Shown: positions 37,184-49,466 of the stretch, one piece after another | How the letters are laid out: every line of letters starts with the position of its first letter | Numbering within the stretch: position 1 is the stretch's first letter | Assembly (NCBI GenBank): GCA_051453625.1 | Contig: JBOZIK010000001.1 | Coordinates: forward strand, 185,481,886 to 185,545,885 | Direction: 5' to 3' | Source of the DNA: Welwitschia mirabilis | Lineage: Eukaryota; Gnetophyta; Gnetopsida; Welwitschiales | Length of the DNA: 64,000 nt | Made by a program: the position numbers and the translations under genes | Notes under the pieces: model-generated | What the model was told of the DNA's origin: nothing | Seen by the model: the letters and a program-made list of their open reading frames with translations, nothing else | Database searches by the model: none

Positions 37184-38388
37184 TACACATCACAGCTAGC
37201 ATTATGTCTTCATGAAGATGGTATTTTGATGCTCATTCTTTCTAATTTTCATGTTAATGCATCCCATGAATTTTTTGTATTGACTTCTTTATGGTACTAA
37301 AAAATATTGGATCATAATTTATAAAACTATACATGACACTAAATTTAGTAGTGTCATTAACTGTGTTCATAGCAAATGCCTAAAGCAAGTGATAGACAAG
37401 ATCTAGTACCAAGAAGATTAAAGTAGTCACTCATGTAAATAGTATGTAAAAGATGTACTATATTATGGTAGTATAAAGTATAGTGATATATAAATTGTTC
37501 TACTGTATATCACATTAAAATAACCTTATATATAATAGTGCCATATATTGTATACATTACACATCACAACTAATGATGTGTTGTCATTAAGATGGTACTA
37601 TCATATTTAGTCTTTTTACTTTTTATACCCATGCGTTATACAAATATTTTATTCTATATTTTTAATAGGACTAACTTTAGTTATGTCATTTATTATATCC
37701 ATTACGCATACCTGAATTTACTGATAAGACATGATTCGTTGCCAAGAAGACTAGAGCAATTACATATGTAAACAAAGTATAAAAGTTGCACTATGTTATG
37801 GCACTATAAAATGTAGTAATATATCAATTGGTCTACTATATAATACTAAATTAATATTATGAATAATGATTACACGTATTGTATATGTTACATATTACAA
37901 CTAATGTCATGTCACCATTAAGATGACATTATCATATTCATTATTTTTACTTTTCACATCAATGCATCCTGTAGGCTTTTTATTTTAACATTTTATGGTA
38001 CTATAAAACATTGTGTCATAATTTACAAGCTATATGCAAAATTGTCTTTAATAGTGCTCTTGAATGTATACATCATAGACGCCTAGAGTTAGTAATAGAC
38101 ATGATGCAGTCTACAAATATTAGAGCTATAACACATGTCAATAAAAAGCAAAATATGCATTATCCTATGAAACTGTAAAGTACAGAGACACATATATTCT
38201 TCTCTTCTATATGACACTAAAGCCATCCTATGGATAATAATACCATTTATTGTATATATTACACATCAAAAGTGATATTATACTATCATTAAGATGGGAC
38301 TATCATGTTTACTCTTTTTGCTTTTTACAACCATGCATATCATAACATTTTTGTTCTAGCTTTTTAATGGTACTATAAAGCATTATGT
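37184..38388 (+). repeat. Satellite-like tandem array, unit about 330-370 bp
   Basis: Units start at about 37184, 37556, 37888 and 38258 (spacings 372, 332, 370), each opening with a form of ATTACACATCACAACTAA followed by a TCATTAAGATGG-like phrase and an AAGAAGACTAGAG-like phrase in the middle. Within units, ACTATAAAA-type motifs recur roughly every 165-197 bp (near 37295, 37465, 37797, 37987, 38175, 38370), suggesting a dimer of a unit of about 180 bp. The last unit is cut by the long-LTR element at 38389. Confidence 0.8.
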
Positions 38389-41300
38389 TATAATATCCAA
38401 GTTTTAATTAGCTAAAAACTACAATTAGCTCTTCATTGTGATACTAGATTGTAATAACCACCTATGAAAACAGTTGTGAATTAAATAATAATTTTTGTAA
38501 AATGGGGTGATAATATTGAAAACATATGAATTTAATGAAAATTCAATAATTCAATTGGTTATCTAAGCCCTTTTATCTATTTAGTGTTTTATAAGAATGT
38601 TGCTAAAGTGCACATGCTAATGATTCAGTACTATAGATTAGAAGATTTATGCTAATGCCCACTAATAATTAATTGAAAATTTCTTATGGGTATTACTCTA
38701 AGTAATAGAACATGATATATTTATCTTCATTATTTCTAATTTTTCTTCCTTACTGTAGAAAATAAATGTCATTGGCCCAATCCCTTTTGAATTTACTATG
38801 AGGGGATGATGAGGACTTTTACTATCAATGTCCTAGTTGCATAGGTGTATAATTCATAACAAATGACTATGTGGTTACTAATACTTATATGTATCCATTT
38901 CCCCTTTATAATCATGAGAGTTTGATAATTATTTCATATTATATATATTAGGTCTTATGGCTATAATTTAAAAATAGGTAATATTTACCCATCATCATAA
39001 AAATTANNNNNNNNNNNNNNNNNNNNNNNNNNNNNNNNNNNNNNNNNNNNNNNNNNNNNNNNNNNNNNNNNNNNNNNNNNNNNNNNNNNNNNNNNNNNNN
39101 NNNNNNATTTAAAAATAGGTAATATTTACCCATCATCATAAAAATTAATACAGTTGGAATGATACACTAATATTTACTATATTCTTTTAGACAAGCCTAA
39201 TCTTGTTATTTACAACATTTAAATGGCTCAACTGCATGTCTTATTTAATAGGTTATAAAAATTTAATGTTCTTAATTTATAAAATTAGCCCTACAAATTA
39301 ATCCCTTCAAGCTTAATCTCCTCTAAAAACTTTATCAATAAACTAGTTAGAAAAATGTCACTCTTTGGATTTGAACCTAGGACCCTTTATGCCTTTTCTC
39401 TTAATATTTTCTTCATAGCCAATTAAGATATTTAGAGAATCTGATGTGTATGACTTTTTCTTAGTATGTGAGGTAATGCTTCCAAATATATATGAAAATG
39501 TTGGTGCTAATCCACTAATCTATGAGTTTTGGAGCCTCTTCATGGTGAAGCTTATGCATGAATGAAACACTAATGGCTAGCATGGAGAATAAAATGTTAT
39601 TATTGAAATGATCATAAGATGGCAATCCTTCAACGAAAGAGAATAACAAGACAAAATGCAAGAAGAAGAGAGAGAGAAAAAAAAAAGAGCTTATTATAGA
39701 AGACACAAGGACAAGCATCACAACAGTGATTAAATAACAAGAACTCATTTGTTTTGGAGATTAATAAAATGGATAGCTTTCAAATGAATCATTCAAGAAA
39801 CTTGAGGATTCAAGAGGGCTAGAGACATTGCTAACCCATGTTTTCCAACCCACTTTTATTTTTGTCATTACCCCTAATAATTTATTAATAAGCACTTTGA
39901 AATTATTCATCTTTAATGCATTTTTCTCATGGGTAATGTTTCATAGATCCAAAGATCTATCTAGTGCATTAAAATAAAAAATAAAATGTGTAACAAGAGA
40001 AGAAAAAGTGAAGGGAAAAAAGAAGGTGTGTATGCAAAGGAAGGAAAATGTTAGATCTTTTCCAAAAACATTTGAATTTGGGCATTTTCTTAAAGTAATA
40101 CATTTCACAAGGAGATAAGTGATAGATTGTTGGCATGTGGAAGAAGAGAAGGCCTATGCAAGAAGGAGGAAATGCACCTATTTATAATTGCAATGGAGCT
40201 AAATGAAAATAAGATCACTACACAAAAGAGTACCATTGATTAAACATAAGAAAACTTCATCAAGAGAGATTTGAAACTTTCATAATCAAGAAATGTAAAG
40301 GGGTTGCATTGACAAAGTTAATAGAGACGCATCTTTGAAGGTAAAAATAATACACTGGCAAGATGAGGGAAGTTAATTTGTCAAATGGACCATGAGGAGA
40401 AATAATGTTGTGCAAGAGGAATTACTGAGACTCTTTCATCCTTGCCTTTGAAAACACTTTGCTTAAATACTAATTAAAGTATTAATATATATGCGTAACA
40501 TTATTCTTATCAATTTGTGCTTAATGGTTTAATGGTAAAAGATAAAGATAGTTAAGGGTGAGTTTGGCGGTTTGACTCTAAATGGTTTATACAAATATCC
40601 CTTTTTATTATGTGATCATCTTAACATTATGTGGTTAAAAGAAATCTTATATAAGCAGCCCTTTAATGCCTAAATTTAATTAATGATTGGTACCTATTTA
40701 GCTGTGAGGTAATAAAACTCTTCTTTCTTTAAATAAAGTTTTAAGTTTGGCTAAAGACATTAACTCCTTCTTATTCAATACCTACTATATGGCACTTTTT
40801 ATTTAATAATGAATGATTAATATTATATTTTACTTACTACATGAATTCTTGTTCCTAAAGATAATCTTTTTTATCCTTCATACAAAAAGATTTATTTTTG
40901 TGCTTATGAGAATTATTAAGGATTGATAAATAAGTATAGATTCCTAAGTTATTTAAGTTCTCTTGGTTATCCTCTTGAATGATTTTAGTATCTCTATGTT
41001 TGATTAAACTATAATAAGCAAAAATCAATATTGAACTAAGAACATTTCATGAAAATTTAAAACTATCTATAATAGAATTCATATTAAAATAATATTTTTT
41101 ATACATGTTTAATAATCAATCCTAAAAGTTATAGAATTATCACTTAAAAGCTCAAATACATAAATCTCTCAATATGGAATTACAAGAATTAATTTTTAAT
41201 TAAGATTAATAATAGATAATTATTTTCCAAAAGGTGAAATCACATAGAAGGTAGCTAGCTACAACTTCTCTCCACATCAATCCTCAAAGCATATTCATAA

Positions 41301-42229
41301 TTCCCAGTGTGATTCATGGAAAGTTATGAAATGATAAGGGTTCTTAAGTAAAAAAGAATATTAAGAAATAACCAAAAAGACCAAGGCTCCTTTTTGAATT
41401 TGTCTTCTTTTACCATTACTCCAAATAGATTCTGGTAGACCAATTTGACATAATCTAGAAGTGACAAATGATAAATTGGTTACATTTTTCATATTCATCT
41501 TGGAAATTCAACCCCACAGCCTCAGGACTTCCTTCAAAAAGCATCTCTTTCTAAAGTTCGAACAACTAGTTACCCTAGCCATTTTTAGTTTCTTATTTAA
41601 ATATCATCATCTAAGGTTGATAATAACAATAAGTTAAATCAAGAACTCATCATAAGACTTAGGCCAGATAAAAAGGATTGTGATACAAGCAACCAAGAAA
41701 GGCATAAGTCCAAGGTATATGAAGTATGAATAAAATAACAATTCTAGATGATATGCAAGAATAAGCGTACAGGTATTTAATAACAATTAAAATCATTTCA
41801 AAACATAGACTATTCAAAATGCAAAAGATGAGGGCTATGTAAGAAATAAATGAAAAACAAGGGGCCATACAAAAATGGAATGAATGCCATAAACCATACC
41901 CAAATAAATATGAAGATTCAAAGAATCTGAAGATTCCATGCTCCAAGGTTTCAAGGCTTTATCAAAGCTTCAAGATTAAGATGATAAGATTCAATAGTCT
42001 AAACTTTCTCAAGATGTAAATATGAGAAAAGAAGGGTTATACTTATAGTAGAAAGTATAGGATGATGAAAAGACACCATAAGGGAGTGGTAAAAGTAGAG
42101 GAAGTAATAGGGTGAAAGTGGTAGAGGTGGTGGAAGTGGTGAAAGTGGTGTGGTGAAAGTGGTGTAAGGTGTGGAACTGGTAAAAGTAAGGGAAATTCTG
42201 TAACCCTTGCTAGTCCACTAGGTGTTTCA

Positions 42230-42260
<31 letters not shown>

Positions 42261-42538
42261 GCTTCACATGTAAATTAAAATAATTCTCATAATAAAAAAA
42301 TTTCAAAACCACATAAAACCTATTTTTCATAAATAAAATGATTTAGCCATGAAAATTAAATCAATAAAATTTTCAATAAAGCAATATATAAAAAATGTGA
42401 AGAATTATTACATAAAGTTTTCTCAATAAAAATTGCAACACTAGAAAAATTAAAATAAATACATATAGTAATTAAACTAGCTTATGAAATTAAAAATTAT
42501 ATAAAAAGTTCTCGAATTGTGAAGATCTGGACATGATA
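38389..42538 (-). repeat. 3' LTR of the Tekay/Del-like element
   Basis: Collinear with 45411-49466. It contains an N gap (39007-39106), a GTG-rich stretch near 42070-42185 and an (ATA)n microsatellite at 42232-42260. Its low-coordinate end starts at TTATAATATCC and lacks the first 59-bp end repeat seen in the other LTR. The minus-strand frames at 39515, 41659 and 42043 lie entirely inside this LTR and are non-coding. Confidence 0.85.
39007..39106. other. Assembly gap, 100 N, with identical flanks
   Basis: The 41 bases at 38966-39006 are repeated exactly at 39107-39147, on either side of the gap. The other LTR carries this phrase once (about 45966-46007). The gap is most simply an unmerged contig overlap. 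Confidence 0.9.
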
Positions 42539-42560
42539 TTTCTCTATCCTTAAGAAGTTT
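42539..42560 (-). other. Polypurine tract remnant of the Tekay/Del-like element
   Basis: The minus strand reads CTTCTTAAGGATAGAGAAA immediately before the LTR start. It corresponds to the AAGGGGGGGAGAA-type tract that follows the pol end in this lineage, with substitutions. Confidence 0.6.
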
Positions 42561-45080
42561 TGTCCTTAAAAGTTAAATATGAAATCTTAGTTCTTTACTA
42601 CAATACATCTATTTTATATTTTCAAATAGTTTTCTTTCTATTTCTCTTAATCATTACACTTGCAAGGTTTAATTTATCCTTCTACAATGTCATATATGTT
42701 GTTGAATAAGTTGGAATGTTATCTAAATACTTGCTAGCTAATCATCATGATAACATTAATCATCTCTTATATCTAGAATGCTCAAGTCTCTAGAAATTCT
42801 ATCCTTCCTCTACTCTTTACTTGACTTCATGACATATGCTTTCTAAGGTTGTATTATATATGTATATCAACTTTAAAGTTACTAAAAAATCTTTTACTAT
42901 ACATGAACTTTTAATATTCTTGATTTTTTAAGGTCTTAAAGCTTACTTAATTATGGGAAATGTTGTGCACTATCATTTCTCTCATAAAAGGTTAGGCAAG
43001 AACCACATAATTGCTTTTCCAAAGGATTTTTAAGAACACAATTGAACATACTTATAGATTTGTTGAATCAATTCTATTTCATAATATCTCAACGTCCTCC
43101 TTACTTCAACACAAATCCAAAAATGCTAGGACTATTAAATCCAAATTATAAAATCAATAATTACAAGATAACAATCTCTTACTTTAAATTATGACATTTA
43201 CATCTAAGATGTTACATAGAAATTCCTCAAACCTTAACTCATAATTTATAGATTTCTTTCACTCTACACTCGTTTGTTATGCAATTCTTTTAATGCCTCT
43301 TTGGTACTTCTATAATGTAGTTGAACTTCCACATTAAAGGATTAGTATGTACTATGTACCACTTTAAAGCCTAATAAGTCAAATACAAAATGTATGAAAT
43401 AAGCTAAAACTTTAAAATTTAGCCAAGGGAATTACATGGAAGACCTAAGAGGAGACTATTAATAAATAAGTAAATACCAACCAAGTACTAATATATTTAT
43501 TTAAGCATAAATAAGAGCTTAGAGTTATACCAAAGTTATGTAAGCATAGAAGAAATAAATATGCTAGAGCCTTTAAATTAAATGAGAATGTGCAAAGCTT
43601 AGCCCTATAAGGTTAAATGTCCAAATGCATATTTCATCTAAACAAGATTATAGCCTTTAAACATATAATAATAGGATTATCTAGTTAAGATTTATCATGT
43701 AGTTAAGGATTATAATGTATAGGCCCAAGGTGATTAAGGAATAGGACTTGATTAGTATGGATAACTAGTCAAGGAATATAATAAACTTTTAAAACAAAGA
43801 TTTATTTGAAGATTTATTGATAATGATATATAGGCTATAAAGATGAGCTAAAAAATTAACTCATACAATTATCATCTGATAGACAATGTTATGCTTGCAT
43901 ATACATATTACTCAATCTACAATAATAATTTCATAAGTGCTGATAGGTATTAGTCATGGACCACTATCTGCTCAAAGGCTAAGTTATAGTAGATTTATAG
44001 CTATAGGTTTCAGCGTTTTAAAGCTTCAAAAATGGAGGAATGAAGTGCATGTCATAGACAGAGAAGATACAAGTAACTAACTAAGTTTGAATAGGCCAAT
44101 ATAAAAGTTGTAAGTTTATTTACAACAAGTAAGTAACCATAAATTTCAAGGTCAAAATTGAAGAGAGTTAGACAAATTCACATCATAACTTAGAACTATT
44201 TTAACAAATGCCACCTTGTAATGTAAGTGTAATTCTATGTTAAGTCATTTATTATCATGTATCCTTAAGATAATAAGTGTAATTTGTTTTATCGACGTAG
44301 GTATTTTTAAGCCAATAGGGGCTTCTAGATGATGTCAACAGACTATTACTGATAATGCAATCATCTAATATATGATCTAGTTAAAGATTGGTTTTCCTTA
44401 TCCAATCCTCCATAATCTTAGATAGTCATCCAATTACGACAAATTCAGCCTTAGAAATGCTCCTTTATTTAAAGCTGATAAGAGTTATAGTCCATCACAA
44501 CTCATTTTATATATATATATATATATATATAAGAAATATTGAGAGAGAACATGATTAAACATGCTTAATCCTTGTTAGGATAGTAAACCCTTAAGAGTAC
44601 CATTAGAAATGGAGTTTGAAATATAAAATCTTCAAAGAGTTCATCCCCTAAAAATCCACTTATCTCTTCTTTAAAGTGATCAAGAAGATATCTACAAGTT
44701 ATTCATTTTCCTTGGAATCCTAAACAACTCTTTCAAACCCAACACTTATTAATTGAGAACTTTAAATGAATTCGCTTAGGCATTTTCTTATCCTTCTAAA
44801 AGGCAATATTTTAAAGGGTATAAATTCATTAAAATAAGAAGAGAAAATTTGAAAGAGTAGCTATATTATTAAACAGTGCTAAGAAGGGATATTATAAAAT
44901 GATTAAATACCAAGTAGTTAATTATAATTATTTTCAAGTTAATGCTTTTTCTATTGGTAACTTTACTCTCTTTTGTCATGGTCATAACATTTTTCTTTAA
45001 GTAAGGATGTGTAACTATAATGAAATTGTTAAGTTTTGCATATGAATCAATCATGATTTTACATTTGTTATGTTATTGAT
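42561..45080 (-). other. Internal region of the Tekay/Del-like element, mostly unrecognisable
   Basis: Should hold the remainder of gag and pol, but I recognise no protease, RT, RNase H, integrase or chromodomain motif on the minus strand. An AT dinucleotide run lies at about 44508-44531. The stretch 44200-44720 on the + strand looks LTR-like (AT box, then GAGAGAGAAC), so a second nested element is possible. Confidence 0.4.
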
Positions 45081-45250
45081 CCTTTGAAAGTTGGAGGATT
45101 CATCCTCTTAAATTGTACCATCATTTTTTTGATAAAGTTGCCCTCTTCCCAATAATTTCTTTGCTCATAAAGCTCATCCACTAAGTTGTTAACTAGATTT
45201 ACTAATGTTGTAACTTTAGATGGTTAGTTAAATACCCTTCTTGGGGCCAT
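45081..45250 (-). pseudogene. Gag start of the Tekay/Del-like element
   Basis: On the minus strand an ATG at 45250-45248 opens MAPRRVFN, followed after a stop by a linker and FKRMNPPTFKG (about 45114-45082). The MAPRR start and the F-x-R-M-x-P-P-x-F-x-G motif are hallmarks of the N-terminal Gag of plant chromoviruses. Stops soon follow. It starts about 86 bp downstream of the primer site, the right place for gag. Confidence 0.75.
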
Positions 45251-45335
45251 GTTAATCATAAACCCATGTTAAATAGTTAATCCAGGTAAATTCGTAAGCT
45301 TAACACTAGTTAACCCCTATGAGTTTGTCAACCTA

Positions 45336-45350
45336 GGATCTGATAACAAA
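45336..45350 (-). other. Primer-binding site of the Tekay/Del-like element
   Basis: The minus strand reads TTTGTTATCAGATCC next to the LTR end, a slightly mutated form of TTTGGTATCAGAGCC, complementary to the 3' end of initiator tRNA-Met. It fixes the orientation of the element and the LTR boundary at 45352. Confidence 0.8.
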
Positions 45351-45351
45351 A

Positions 45352-47983
45352 TGTAACACCCTAAAATTTCATTAATTAAAAACTTTAAAGGTTTTATCCT
45401 AATCCCAAATTGTAATATCCAAGTTTTAGTTAGATAAAAATACAATTATATCTTTACTTTAATACCACATTGTAATAACCACCTATGGAAATGATTATGA
45501 ATTAAATCATAATTTTTGTGAAATGGGGTGACAATATTGGAAACATATGATTTGATTGAAAATTAAACAATTCAATTAAATACATAAGGCATTTTATTTA
45601 TTTAGTGTTATAAAAGAATGTTTCTAAAGTTCACATGCTGATGATGTAGTACTATAAACTAGAACGTTTATGTTAATGCCCACTAATGATGAACTAAAAA
45701 TTTATTATGGGTATTACTCTAAGAAATAGAATATGATATGTTATAATTATTCTTCCTTATTATATAAAATAAATGTCATTGGCCAAATCCCTTTGAATTT
45801 ATTATGAGGGCAAGATCAAGATTTTGACTACCAATGTCCTAGTTGTATATGTGTATAATTCATAACAATTGACTATGGGACCACTAATAATTACATGTAT
45901 TCATTACCCCCTTATAATCATGAGAGTTTGATAACCATTCCATATTATATATATTAGGTCTTATACTTGAAAATAGGTAATATTTATCCATCACCATAAA
46001 AATTGATATAGTTGAAATGATACACTAATATTTACTATATTCTACTAGACAGGCCTAATCTTATTCTCTACAACATTTAAATGGCTAAAGTACATGTATT
46101 AATTAATAGGTAAGTTATAAAATTTTAATGTTTTCAATTTATAAAATTGGTCCTACAAATTAATCCCTTCAAGCTTAATCTCTTCTAAAAACTTTATCAA
46201 TAAACTAGTGAAAAAAAATGTATGCTTTGGATTCAAACCTAGGACCCTTTATGCCTTTAGTTTTAATGTTTTTTTCAATAACTAATTAAGATATTTAGAG
46301 AATCTAACATGTATGACTTTTTTCTAACATATGAGGTGATGATTCAAAATCTATATGAAAATGATGGTGTTGATCCATTGATCTATGAGTTTTAGGTCTC
46401 TTCATGACAAAGCTCACACAAGAAGGAAACACCGATTACTGGCATAAAGAATAAAATGTGATTATTGACATGATCATAATATGGTAATCCTTCAATGAAA
46501 GAGAATAATAAGACAAAATGATAGTGGAAGAAAAAGAGCTTATTACAGAAGATGCAATTGGATGAGCATCAAAACAATGATTAAACAAGGAGAATTCATG
46601 TGATTCAAATATGAATAAAATGGATAGCTTTCAGATGAATCGATTTAAGAAGAATGAGGATTCAAGAAGGCTAGAGACATTTCTAACCCATGCTTTCCAA
46701 CCCATTTCTATTTTTGTCATTGCCTTAAGAATTTATTGATGGACACTATGAAATTCTTCATCTTCAATGCATTATTCTCATGGGTAATGCTTCATAGATC
46801 CACAGATTTAACCAGTGCATTAAAATAAAAAAGGAAATATATAAGAAGAGAAGAATAGATGGAGGAAAAAAAGAAGATGTGTAGGCAAAGGAAGGAAAGC
46901 ATTGAATCTTTTCCAAAAACATTTGAATTTGGACATTTTCTTAAAGTAAAACATTTCATAAGAAGACACATAGTAGATTGTTAGCATGTGGGAGAAGAAA
47001 GGATCTATGTAAAAAGGAGGAAATGAATCTACGTGTAATTGCAATAGAGCTGAATGAAAATAAGATCACAACATAGAAGAGTACCATTGATTAAATTCAA
47101 TAAAACTATGTCAAAAGAGATCTACAACTTTGTAATCAAGAAATATAAAGGGGCTACATTGAAGAAGTTAAAAGAGATGCATCTTTGAAGGCAAACATAA
47201 TACACTAGAAGGAAGGATGAAGTTAATCTATCAAATGAAACATGTAGAGAAATAACACTAGTAAGAGGAATCACTGAGACTCTTTCATCCTTGCATTTAA
47301 AAATGCTTTGGTTAAGTACCAAAAAAAGTATTAAGATATATGTGTAATGGTCTTTTCGTCAAATCTTGCTTAATGATTTAATGATAAAAGATAAAGAAGG
47401 TTAAGGGTGAGGCTGGTGGTTCAACTTTAGATGCTTCACACAAAGATTCCTTTTTATCGTGTTCTCATCTTAACATGTGGGCCCCCTTTCTCTTAAGTTG
47501 TTAAAAGTAAGCTTAGATAAGAGGCTTTTTAATGCCTAAATTTAATTAATGATTAGTACCTATTCAGCTATGGGGTAATAAAACTCTTCTTTCTTTAAAT
47601 AAAGTTTGAAGTTTGGCTAAATACATTAACTCCTTCTTATTTAATACCTACTATATGGCTCTTTTTATTTAATATTGAATGATTATTATTATATCTTTCT
47701 TACTACATGATTTATTATTCCTAAAGGTAATATTTTCTTTAAACTAACACTTTGCTCTTCATCCAAAAATATTTATTTCTATTTTTATGAGAATTATTGA
47801 GGATTAATAACTAAGTATATATTCCTAAGTTGTTTAAGTTCTTCTAAATATCCCTTTTAATGTTTTTAGTATCTCTATGTTCGATTGAACTATAATTAGT
47901 AAAAATCAATATTGAATTAAGAACATTTCATGAAAATTTAAAACTATATATAATAAAATTCTTTAATACAAAATAAATATGTG

Positions 47984-48063
<80 letters not shown>

Positions 48064-49466
48064 CCTCAAAGTTAAAAAATCATCATTAAGCTCAAATACA
48101 CAAATCTCTCAATGGAAAATCACAAGGATTAATTATTAACTAAGCTTAATAATACATAATTATTTCTTGAAAGGTGAAATAACATAGAATACAGCTAGCT
48201 TTAACTTCTTTCCACCTCAATCCTTGAAGCATTTCCTACACAATAGGCATGGTTTAAGAACTATACCTTCACGGTTTCTAGTATGGTTCATGACACGATA
48301 TGGAATTATAAGGTTTTCAAGTGAAAAGGGATATCAAGAAATAACCAAAAAGACTAAGGATACTTTTTGAATTTATCTTCTTTTGTTATTACTCCAAATA
48401 AATTCTGGTAAACTAGTTGAACACAATCTAGGATGGACAAATGCTAAATTAATCATATTTTTCCTATTCATCCTACAAGTTCAGTCCCATGACCTTGGAA
48501 CTCCCTTTAGAGAGCATCTCTCTCTAAAGTTCGAATAACTAGTTACCCCTAGCTAGTTTTAGTTCCTTATTTAAAGATCATGAGCCAAGGTTAATAACCA
48601 AAACAAGTTAAATCAATAACTTGTCAAAATACTTGGGCTATATGAGAAGGATTGTAATATAGATAACCAAGAAAGATACAAATCTGAGGTGCATGAAGTA
48701 TGAAAAAAAATAATAGTTCTAGATGATATGCAAGAACAATCATATAGGGGTCTAATAATAATTAAAAGAATTTTGAAACATAAACTATTCAAAATACAAA
48801 AGATGAGGGTTGTGTAAGAAATAAATGAAAAAAAAGGGCCATACAAGAATGGAATGAATGTCATAAATCATACCCAAGTAAATATGAATATTCAAAGACT
48901 TTGAAGATTCTAAGCTCCAAGGTTGCAAGGCTTTATCCAAACTCCAAAATTAAGATGACAAGATTTGATAGTCTAAACTTTCTCAAGATGAAAATATGAG
49001 AAAAGAAGGGTCCTATTTTTAGTAGAAAGTATAAGATGATAAAAAGACACCATAAGGAATGGTATAGATAGAGAAAGTGATATGGTGAAAGTGGTGGAGG
49101 TGGTGGAAGTGATGTAATGGAAGTGGTGGAAATTTTGTAACCCTTGCTAGGTCATTGACCATTTTAATATTATTATAATAATAATAATGCTCCACATGTA
49201 AATTAAAATAATTCTCATAACCAAAAATTTCTAGAACCATATATAAACCATTTTCCATAAATAAAATAATTTAGCTATGAAAATTAAATCACTAAAATTT
49301 GCAATAAGTAATATTTAAAAAATGGGAAGAATAATTGCATAAAGTTTTCTCAATGAAAATTTCACCATTGAAAAAAATTAAAATAAATACATACAGTAAT
49401 TAAATTAGCTTATGACATTAAGAACTATGTAAAAAGTTCTCGAACCTTAAAGATCTAGACATGATA
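45352..49466 (-). repeat. 5' LTR of the Tekay/Del-like element
   Basis: It ends (minus strand) at 45352 with GGTGTTACA and starts at 49466. Near that end, TGTAACACC, TGTAATATCC and TGTAATAACC occur at 45352, 45411 and 45471, spaced 59-60 bp, so the LTR end itself is repeated. It carries a long (TG)n tract at about 47986-48061. Minus-strand open frames at 46820, 47122, 48613 and 49019 are inside the LTR and are not genes. Confidence 0.85.
47986..48061 (+). repeat. (TG)n microsatellite
   Basis: About 37 uninterrupted TG dinucleotides. The corresponding place in the other LTR (near 41090-41110) has no TG run, so the tract expanded after insertion of the element. Confidence 0.95.

Larger units (their letters stand above)
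38389..49466 (-). mobile_element. Ty3/gypsy element with 4.1-kb LTRs (Tekay/Del-like), eroded
   Basis: Two direct repeats of about 4.1 kb (38389-42538 and 45352-49466) flank only 2.8 kb. On the minus strand the 5' LTR is followed by a primer-site match, then a broken gag start, and the 3' LTR is preceded by a purine run. LTR ends of the TGTAACACC/GGACATGATA type and such long LTRs are characteristic of the Tekay/Del chromovirus lineage. The pol genes are missing or unrecognisable, and the internal region is far shorter than an intact one. The LTRs are about 84 percent identical in the stretch I compared, so the insertion is old. Confidence 0.8.

Noticed and set aside
37184-38388. CRISPR-like array
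   Set aside because: Units are 330-370 bp, diverged along their whole length, with no short identical repeats separated by unique spacers, and the DNA is plant.
41659-42330. Two 95-codon minus-strand frames, one with a Tyr/His-rich repeat
   Set aside because: Both lie within the 3' LTR of the Tekay/Del-like element; the Tyr run is the (ATA)n microsatellite and the His/Phe-rich part is the GTG-rich stretch. The matching frames in the other LTR are different.
46820-47322. Minus-strand frames of 66-74 codons
   Set aside because: Inside the 5' LTR and not preserved in the partner LTR.
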